Assembly: GCA_039654915.1 (NCBI GenBank)
Contig: CM077595.1
Coordinates: 92,545,501 to 92,609,500 of the forward strand
Direction of reading: 5' to 3'
DNA: 64,000 nt
From: Aquilaria yunnanensis
Taxonomy: Eukaryota > Streptophyta > Magnoliopsida > Malvales > Thymelaeaceae
This document shows, in pieces, positions 55,969-64,000 of the stretch. The notes below the pieces were generated by a model. The model saw nothing but the letters and a program-made list of their open reading frames with translations. It searched no databases and had not been told where the DNA came from. The position numbers and the translations under genes were made by a program. Numbering within the stretch: the stretch's first letter is position 1; every line of letters starts with the position of its first letter.

Positions 55969-58882
55969 TGTAATGGCTCTAAAAAAAAATCTGGACATAA
56001 TTACTGAGTTAACTTCAGTTATTTTAGTAATTTAATGTACTTAAAATATTTAATGTAAGCAAATTCTCGGTTTAATAAACTATAGTAGCTTAGAGAGAAC
56101 AAAATTGATCATTTAAGTAAACCGGACCAAGAAGGGCATTTTAGTCATTTCATATAGTGACCCATTTTTATTTCACGGTTGGGTAGAGGATGGAAATTTA
56201 TTAAATTTAAGGTATCACGGTTTTTTCGTGATTCCCATTCTACCCTGGTGAAATTGTGACTCGACTAAATAGTCTGTGAATGATTTTTATGTAACCTTCA
56301 AAAGTATCAGGCCTAAATTGCACGTCTGTCAAAGATGAGGACTGAGTGTGTAATTAAGGTAAAGAAGGATTCAGGCACAGAATACTTCCAGTTTTGGTCT
56401 TAGGTTTTCTGGGCGGTTCTGGATAAGTCCCCAACATATTATTGTGTACAAAGGAGGCACCATGTGCGTGGCATGTGCAATTAAAGCCTACATAAGTTGA
56501 CTTCTCATTAATTGCTCGGCCAACTTCTCCCACAAGTTCCAGACCACCCGAGAGCACTCTCACCCCTTCAAAACTCCATTGCTAACCAAATCCAAGCTCC
56601 AATCCATCAAATTCAAACACAATTAAGCAAATTTTTGAAGGAAAATCATGTATGGGACCATCCTAGGCTTGAATTTCAAGCTATTTGTTCAAGTAAGTTT
56701 TGTCTTGTTCTTCCCCTATTTTTGACCTTCATAAGGCTCTGTAATTGTTGGATCTACCAATTTGAGCTTAGTTCTTGTTTGTTTTTTAAGGGAAAAACAA
56801 CAAGAAAAGCTTGGAAATTAAGCTTAAGTAAGAAAGGTAAGAACTAATTCAATTTTTCTTATTTTTGATTAATTCCAGAATTTTTGTGGGTTTATAAATA
56901 TGGAATTAAGTGTGTTATAATCAGTTTTTGTTAGCTTGTGAAGGCAAAAATACGTTTAAAACCCATTTGAACCAAGTTATTGAAAGAAGGCTAAAAGCCT
57001 AATTGTTTGTTGATTCGATTCGGATGTGTCTAGATTTTTTGGGTTATTTGTGCTGAAAAATGGTTGGATTTAATATGTTTATATTGGTTCTTAGTTGATT
57101 ATAAGAGAAATAATCAACAGGAACCTAGATTTTTCAATCTTGGAGTTGAAAGGATACAACACCGAAACCGGTGTTGTTGTGTGTTTAGTAAAGGGCCAAT
57201 TAATTAGAATCCATTGAGAAGGTTATTCCTAACCATTTAAACCATAAGGATGTTGTAATATTATCCTAATTATGGTTTATTTATGTAGCTAAATGATTAA
57301 TTAAAAGAGAAATACTTAAACTACTATAAAGGTATAAAGAATGATACAAAACCGAGACCATAAGGACACTGAAGTTGGTGTTTGCTTGCATTAATTATTC
57401 AAGATAAGGGATTTTAAGTTCAAGTTTAAATTGATGCATTATGAGTTTTACAATGCATTAATTAAGTGAGTAAGAGGTGGACAAGGAGTGACTTAAGGAC
57501 TATGTAATTAAATAGCCTTTAAGTAAGTATACAAGGTACTAAGTATTCAAGATGGGCTTTGATGCTCAAGAATACCCTAGCTAAGCTACCAAGCTTAGTA
57601 AGAATGACAGGGTACTAAGTATTCAAGATGAGCTTTGACGTTTAAGAGTACCCTAGCTAAGCTACCAAGCTTAGTAAGAATGAGCCACCAAGAACTCCTG
57701 TACAGTGTGAATAAGGGCAAGTAATGGCAAGCCAAACTTGCTAAGGTAAGAGTTAAGCTCTTGTAAGAGTAAGGGAAAGTAATGGCAAGCCAAGCTTGCT
57801 AAGGCAAGAGTTAAGCTCTTGTAAGAATAAGGGAAAATAATGGCAAGCCAAGCTTGCTAAGGCAAGAGTTAAGATTTTGTAAGAGTAAGGGAAAATAATG
57901 GCAAGCCAAGCTTGCTAAGGCAAGAGTTAAGCTTTTGTAAGAGTAAGGGAAGTAATGACAAGCCAAGCTTGCTAAGGCAAGAGTTAAGCTCTTGTAAGAG
58001 TAAGGGAAATTAATGGCAGGCCAAGCTTGCTAACGCAAGAGTTAAGCTCTTGTAAGAGTAAGGGAAGTAATGGCAAGCCAAGCTTGCTAAGACAAGACTT
58101 AAGCTCTTGTAAGAAGGACTAAGTTGAGGATGGGTTCCCCGCCATAGAACCCGTACTAGTGGCCATTAGTCAAGACCTCATAACGTTTTGAGCTCACGTT
58201 AAGATGCGTATATATGTTATATATGCTGGGTCCTAAAGTTTATTTTGCAGGTATTTAATTTCTTACTGAGAATTTATGATTCTCACTCCCTTAAGTATCA
58301 CATTGTGCAGATACTAGTAGTGTGAAGCCTAACGCCCACTGAAGGGTTGTTAAGCAAGGTTTTGGTGTAGGTATTTAAAGTACCATGAATCTTTAATGAT
58401 TCTAAGTTAATGGTTAGTAACATTATTGTACTAACTAAGTTATTTAAAATAGCCTTGACAAATACAAGCAAAGTGCACAAGGAGAAGTTGGACCCCTCAT
58501 TTCTGGAGCTTCTGTGCTCAGGTGGGAGTTATCTTGATAATCTCAGACTTTGTACATATTGGGTACTCAAGTACCATGAAAATGCCTCTAGTTTGACAAA
58601 TTTATGCATAGACTTATTTAGTGTATATGTCTATATATACACTATGGTTGCTTATGGATGTACATAAGTTAAGTGAGATGTGTACATAAGCTAATGCTTG
58701 AAAGTTTAAATAAATACGTTTATATGACTTTGGCATGTCTTTCAAGTGTTTAATGAATGCCGAAGTTAAGCGCACAAGTATTAGCTTAGCCATTTGCAAC
58801 TAAGAGCAGGAATACTAAATTCTGATTATCCTAAGATCCTGGGAACACCCTATATTAGGGTAAGCGAGGAGGTTCCCTCACA
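55969..58882 (+). mobile_element. Solo LTR, chromovirus-like (Tekay type)
   Basis: 2914 bp, TGTAATGGCTC...CCCTCACA, with a perfect 5-bp TSD ACATG at 55964-55968 and 58883-58887. The TGTAAT start and the 'TTACTGAGAATTTATGATTC' segment followed by TCACTCCC (58262-58290) are typical of Tekay-like chromovirus LTRs. No internal region. Inserted in the Athila element at the ATG of its env-position ORF. ORFs inside it are not supported. Confidence 0.88.
57535..58115 (+). repeat. Two tandem arrays inside the chromovirus-like LTR
   Basis: First, a ~76-bp unit twice (about 57535-57690; 'GGTACTAAGTATTCAAGATG', 'ACCCTAGCTAAGCTACCAAG'). Then a ~59-bp unit seven times (57713-58115; 'TAATGGCAAGCCAAGCTTGC', 'AAGAGTTAAGCTCTTGTAAG'). 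Each of the latter holds two short palindromes (CCAAGCTTG, AAGAGTTAAGCTCTT). Confidence 0.92.
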
Positions 58883-58884
58883 AC

Positions 58885-59790
58885 ATGCCTCACAAGTCTA
58901 TGCCGGTTAACTCTCGAAAAGAAAAGATGAGGGGCAAAAGGGTCTGTGAGGAGGCGCCTCAAGAACCTCTTTATGACAAGAATCGATTTTTCTCTGCTCG
59001 GGCATGTAACTACTTTGAGGTTTTTGTGAACCGTAAATTTACACCTGAGTGGGGGTTTGACTTCTCTAAGAAATAGAATGACAGCATTTTGAGAATGGTG
59101 GAAAGGAGAGGATGGCATCACTGGGTTGCCCATCCTCGAGCGGAGGTGCCCAAAACTCTGGTCATGGAATTCTATGCCAACTTCATGGACGCGTACTATC
59201 TAGATCGCAGACAAAAATTTTGTTGGATGAGGACCTGCAGTGTGCACTATGACGAGACAACTATTAACGACTTTCTTCAGATCAACCCGCTTATTAGGAG
59301 ATCATTCAAAGAGGCGTCACTTGATCAGATGACTTAGATAGTATGCGAGCACCCTGTCGACTGGATAATGAGTAAGGATGATACAAACAAAAAGCTGTAC
59401 TTCAATTCATCAGCTCTTCTTCCTAAGATGAGAGCGTGGAACTACTTCATCTCCTCCCACCTCATCCCGATGACTCATGTATGGGAGGTCACCCCAGACC
59501 GTTTGAAGGTCCTATACTGCATTGCATGTGATTTCCGAGTGAACATAGGATGCTTCATCTTCCAGAATATGGTTCATGCTGCAAAGTCAAAGTGGGGGAA
59601 TCTACCATTCCTGCAATTGATCACGACCATAATGTTGAGGGTCAGGGTCGACTTGGAGGATTCTTTGCAAGTATCTTTGGTCATGAGACTTATTTTGGCG
59701 GACAAGCTGAGTGGAGCGCTGGTGGGCATTCAGGAAGTAGCTTTAGAGGAAGAAAAGGAAGAGCACGTACATGAACAAGTGCAAGAATAG
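58885..59790 (+). pseudogene. Athila ORF in the env position ('putative plant transposon protein' type)
   Basis: One frame from ATG 58885 to TAG 59788, interrupted by two nonsense TAGs (59074-59076 and 59335-59337) but no frameshift. Recognisable phrases: ACNYFEVFVNRKF, VERRGWHHW, LVMEFYANFMDAYY, TINDFLQI and KKLYFNSSALLPKMRAW. These match the protein family found downstream of pol in many Athila elements, whose function is unknown; it has been called env-like from its position, but no signal peptide or membrane span is visible here. An acidic C-terminus (EEEKEEHVHEQ) follows. The start codon is doubled by the TSD of the inserted solo LTR, separating the ORF from its probable splice acceptor at about 55960. 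Confidence 0.7.
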
Positions 59791-61942
59791 GAGGAAGAAG
59801 AACAATAGCATTATTTGAAGCATGAACAAAGAAGGGATGAGCAAGGGGGAACATATGAGGAGCTCATTGACCCGGCCACTGCCACTCAAGCATCATTAGC
59901 TGTGGCGCTAAACAAGATATACATCCTAATGAAGGAGTAGCACAATGAATCGGATGCTCGGTTCGAATCAGTTGGTGGTAACTTCACGTCCTTTACGAGA
60001 AATATGCGTGAGGGCATATCCTTTCTCGTCGGAAATCATGAGTCCCTATCCAATCAAGGTCACTGAGGCCACTAATAGCAACAAAGCTTGCCCCGGGAGT
60101 ACCCCCCCTTCCAGGCCATACCTCCCTATTTCCATCCCTCGGCATACCAGTGGTATACGCCGCATCCTTCCAGCCACCCCCTCCGTTCTACCCACATTTT
60201 TGTCTTTTAGGTGACCCGTTTGAAGGTCCATCCTTTTTCCCTTTGGCTGGTGGCTTATCCAAGCCATATGACATAGGCGAAGATTAGTTGGGGGCAGATA
60301 CCTCCCCCCCCCCCCCCCAGGTATGATTCTTGAACGCCTCTTTTCTATTCTCCACTTCTATTGAGGAAAATGTTGGTATTTAAGTTTAGGGGGTTTTGTT
60401 TGATAGTCATGCCTGATAATCCTTGTTGGTGTCATTGTTCTTTTCTTTATTGTGTTTTTTGTTTAGCTTAGTCTCGGTTGTTTTTTCTTTTTTTGAGTTA
60501 GAAACATCTTGTCTCATTCATTTTGGGTGGCTTTCTCTTTCTTGCATATCATGCATTTAATCCTTTAGGATGCATGTAGTAGCATATAGGTTGATTTCTT
60601 TTCGTGCTTTCTTCTTTTATTTTCCTAGGGACTCAATGATAACCATTGTTGCATATAAATGAACTTCGTTTCTAGTTTTACTCTCTATGAAGTTCTGGTG
60701 AATTTGGAAGGTTAGTTTTGAAACTTTTAGTGGAACCTTCCTATTGAGATGTTTTGAGCCTTGAGTGATTTTGCTATGAACTTGTTCTTTCTTGAGATAC
60801 TTATGCTATGTTTCGATCTAGAACTTGCCCAAGAACTCGTTCAAATCCACAGTTGTCGTATGAAATTTTTTAGGTTCATTTGATTTCTTAGGATGAACTA
60901 CTTTCCCAGATGGGGAACCTTGTTATACTTTCCCTTAGTAAGCCCTTTTATGCCTAAGTGCTTGTTTCTTGGTTTTAACGCATACTTTGAGCTTTAACTG
61001 TCTTTGTTTCCTCTCTTCCACTCAAGGTGGTAAGTATAAATTAAGAGCTTAGATGATGATGCATTGGGTTAAGTGAGGATTTAGAATAAGAACAAGTTTA
61101 GGGGGGACTTAAAAGAAATTAGGGTAGCTTGTACTTTAAGTTTGTAAGTTCATTTTTTTTGGGTGATTAGATGAAAAAAAAATCTACTCTGCTGTTTTGT
61201 AGTATCGAAGTAGATAAGAGTCTTCTTCTAAGACAAGAGTTGATCACTGCTCAAAAATATGCATGAAACATGAATATGATAAAAAAAATAAAAATCACCT
61301 TGGATTGTATTAAGTTAGTAACTTGGGTCTAGACAGAACTCCTATTTGTATACTTGCTAAAAGGTGGAATACATAAAGAGTATTTAAAAAAACAAAAAAA
61401 AATGGATAGTACTTTTGAATAATTATGAGCTTTTCGAGTTGGTTAAATGGTGTGTTATGTTTGTGGACCTCGGGCTGAGTGCTTTATTGGTTCATATGTT
61501 GGAACCTTTAGTTTATACTTGCTCACCTCTTTAGCTCCACTTAGAAAGCCTTCATCTGATTCCTTTTTCTTTCCTAGCCTAGCCCCTTTCAACCATGGAA
61601 AAATCATTTGAGTTTTAAATCTTATACAACTCCCTTAGGGGAATTTAGTGGGGGAGGTTGGATATTCTTACAAGCTTATGGAAAGAAATATAGTATAAGT
61701 TTTAATTTGCGCGGCGTAACTCCACCAGATAAATTGAGCCTTTTTTTTGTAAGGGTGTGACCCTTCCAAGGTCCTACCTTAAGCAGCAAAGCTTTTCTTT
61801 CCTTAATTATCATTTCTTCTTTTGAAGTTAAGCTAATGGATCATCGAAGTTCATGTGTGGCGATTAATTGACATTTCAATTTCTATGTTTTGTTGTGTTT
61901 AGTTTTTCTAGGTTAGGCACGCTAGGGACTAGCTTAGGTTTA
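59791..61942 (+). other. Athila 3' untranslated region
   Basis: The first 450 bp continue the ORF region in decayed form (Pro-rich translations, poly-C at 60305-60318). The rest is T-rich and non-coding with no further domain. Confidence 0.5.
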
Positions 61943-61956
61943 AGTTTTGGGGAGTT
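61943..61956 (+). other. Athila polypurine tract
   Basis: AGTTTTGGGGAGTT directly before the TG of the 3' LTR. Shorter and more T-rich than usual, consistent with decay. Confidence 0.55.
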
Positions 61957-64000
61957 TGTTAAGCGCATAATTTTGCGGTCAAAGTTGTTGACTTTTTCAG
62001 CAACTTTGACCGCCTATTCCTTTCATTTCATCCATTTTCTCTTAGTTTTTCTTGTTTAGATTTGCTTCCTGCAAATGGAAGTGTATTGCGGATGTGTCGG
62101 GTTAGGGTGGGATCAAGCAAGATGGAATTTAGACGTGCGAAAGTCAAGCTGTAGTAAGAGGCACTGGCGACGTGTCCCCGGTGTTACGAACACTCTGTCA
62201 TTTTTGCATTTTTGGTAACGCGTTGCCGCAAACTCGAGCCAGTTGGCAACGCATCACTACTCATTCCCTTGTTTCACCCGAACCTCGTATTTTGATGGTC
62301 TCTGCATTTTCCCACCTGGTGAGCTATCTTGGAGTAGGGATTTCTATCCTTTTAGGGTTTGGGAGCTAAGACAAAGCAAGAAAGAGAGCCTTTGGGTATA
62401 AATAGGAAGAGGAAATGGGGCAGCCCATACACACACATTGCATATTCTTCTTCTCATCTCTTCTTAGAAAGTCACCATTGGAGCAAGATTAAAGCTTGAA
62501 GAATGAGTCTAGGAGCCAAAAGGATTTAGGCAACTAGGATCCATCTTGGGTTTCCTTTTCTCCTTTCTTATTTTGTGAAATTATCATGGATTGTTAAATT
62601 ATGAGTTTATTGTTGATTGATAGAATGAATATTAAGTAGGTTTTTGTATCTCTCTAGGATGAAACTTTTATTATTTGTTATTGTTGACACCCAATTTCGT
62701 CCGGCCATTAAAATAATTTTAAAAAATTAAATAAAAAAAATTAAATAAAAAAATGTATTATTATTATTATTGTTATTATTATTACTAATTTTTTTTTAAT
62801 TAGTTTAAAATATATATTTTTTTTTTGTTTTGTTTTGTGAAGATTTGATATATGTGTGTATATGTGTATGTTTGAAAGAAAAAAAAGAAAACTCCATAAA
62901 AATGACAAAATTTAAAAGTTTGAGGTAAAAAATGACAAAATTAAGAAGTTTCAGGCAAAATTGACAAATTCTGAAAGTTCCAGGAGCATTTGGCAGTTTG
63001 TCACATAAAATTTTGAGCCTGCCGACGTTTTTGGCTCAAATTGACAGAAAACGACAAAATTGTCAAAATCAGAAGCTTCAGGAACTTATCCAGAGGCTGA
63101 GAGACGTAAAGGACTAAAATTGTCATTTTACCAATTTAAGAGACGTAAAGGAACTTATCGTTGTAAGATGGACTGAATGATTGATTGTTTGTTTGAGGTT
63201 TAAGGAAAGGTCCTTGGAACCTCTAACGATAGGAAAGGTTCTATCGTTGTAAGATGGACCATATTTTAGGTGACCAATCGACCTAAGTAAACTGATTGGT
63301 GGCGACTCCAGAAAACCCGACGTTGCCACAGTTATCTAATGGTTTTTTATTGATCTTTTATGGATGTGGATCTCCTTGTGTCACCCATTCTTGTGTGTAA
63401 TACTTGTGTGATTATTTGGCCACTCCCACACTCACAAATCCCACTTAGTCCTTTAGAGAGAAAGAATGGGAATAGAAAAAAGGAATAGGGTGTAACGAGT
63501 ATTGTATATTAGAGATAATTTATATTCTCATTAGGTGTTTAAAAAGAGGGTTATAGCTTAAACCACCTTGGGTTATATCATAAGCTTGAGAAATGCCTTG
63601 TTTGATCCTAGGTGAGTAAAGACTTAGCTTGAGAAAGTGAGTTTTTGAACTTTAGACTCCCACGCCACACAAGGGGGTAAATATTCTAGGGTTTCAATTG
63701 ACTTGGATAACAAGTAATAGGGTGAATTCTTAGGGAGGTAATTATCACACTTGAGCATTTTAGTTTAGACTACCTTAGTAACTCTTGCATTTGTTTAGTT
63801 TTCCATCTTAGAGATTACTAGTTAATCAGGGAGGTTATTCATTGTTCTTTACTCTTCATTCCCACATTTACTTAATTGGTGTTGGGTCTTATTTGTTTCC
63901 TTTATTTTCTTTCTCTCACTTAATAGTTTAGGAAGTTTGGTAGCTAGAATTTAATTCTTGGTATGATCACATTATCCTTTGGGACGATACCCTTATTCAC
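61957..64000 (+). repeat. Athila 3' LTR, incomplete at window end
   Basis: Starts TGTTAAGCGCATAATTTTGC. A TATA box TATAAATA lies at about 62398-62405. Interrupted by the solo LTR at 62682-63330. The end (about 100 bp more, judging from the 5' remnant) lies beyond 64000. Confidence 0.75.
62682..63330 (+). mobile_element. Short chimeric solo LTR, Tat/Ogre-like family
   Basis: TGTTGACACCC...GTTGCCACA, with a perfect TSD GTTAT at 62677-62681 and 63331-63335. Only 649 bp: LTR 5' part (62682 to about 63147), then about 110 bp that is the reverse complement of the element's internal 85-bp hairpin array (about 63148-63258), then the last ~70 bp of the LTR. The middle 1.9 kb of a normal LTR is missing. 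Confidence 0.9.

Larger units (their letters stand above)
48953..64000 (+). mobile_element. Degenerate Athila-type Ty3/gypsy retrotransposon (runs off the window)
   Basis: Order: 5' LTR remnant, Athila-type PBS (49074), gag, protease, RT/RNase H, integrase, env-position ORF, PPT (61943) and 3' LTR (61957 to beyond the end). All ORFs carry many stops and frameshifts. It is interrupted by solo LTRs at 55969-58882 and 62682-63330, and its 5' LTR is cut by the cargo element. The 5' remnant and the window end share 'GATCACATTATCC' and 'TTGGGACGATACC', proving they are the two LTR copies. Confidence 0.88.

Overview
The window is plant nuclear DNA, almost certainly from a eudicot and from repeat-rich heterochromatin. 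It is AT-rich, has no intact ordinary host gene that I can name, and consists mostly of nested long-terminal-repeat (LTR) retrotransposons, their solo LTRs, a few DNA transposons and Helitron ends. Boundaries were read by eye from TG...CA termini, target-site duplications (TSDs), primer binding sites (PBS) and polypurine tracts (PPT). No alignments or database searches were run.

Layout. 1-4270: fold-back repeats interrupted by a minus-strand solo LTR of a Tat/Ogre-like family (TSD GTTAG). 5140-6840: a decayed relative of that LTR. 8009-8037: a Helitron-like end. 10835-11640: a broken minus-strand gene fragment. 13110-17468: an element with about 210-bp terminal inverted repeats, its right arm split by a second solo LTR (TSD ATAGG). 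17770-19710: chromovirus-like LTR sequence with a tandem duplication. 20111-20446: a possible small membrane-protein ORF. 22816-24064: a Copia-like solo LTR (TSD GTTAA). 28991-29518: a complete non-autonomous hAT-type element (8-bp TSD ATAGTAAG). 29706-32573: Helitron ends and an unrecognised spliced-gene fragment.

The centrepiece is a 16.4-kb LTR element at 32574-48952, with 2.54-kb LTRs, PBS, PPT and an intact Tat-type gag. It has no recognisable protease, reverse transcriptase or integrase. Where pol would be, it carries on the sense strand three tandem copies of a small basic Cys-rich gene (41044, 41882, 42647). These resemble the nucleic-acid-binding Cys-rich proteins of carla-/viti-like plant RNA viruses. 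They are followed by an intronless, full-length LONELY GUY (LOG) cytokinin-activating-enzyme gene (43883-44512). Copies 2 and 3 and LOG share a TATA-box cassette, so the cargo looks like a small set of separately transcribed genes carried by a parasitic element. I regard this as the likely undescribed system.

To its right, 48953-64000 is an old, heavily mutated Athila-type Ty3/gypsy element: PBS, gag, protease, RT/RNase H, integrase, a downstream ORF in the env position, PPT and most of the 3' LTR. A chromovirus-like solo LTR (55969-58882, TSD ACATG) sits exactly on the start codon of the env-position ORF. A chimeric solo LTR of the Tat-like family (62682-63330, TSD GTTAT) sits in the Athila 3' LTR. 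The cargo element has no matching TSD, and the left part of the Athila 5' LTR is missing, so its right flank is Athila and its left flank is not. That suggests ectopic recombination, a deletion or a misassembly.
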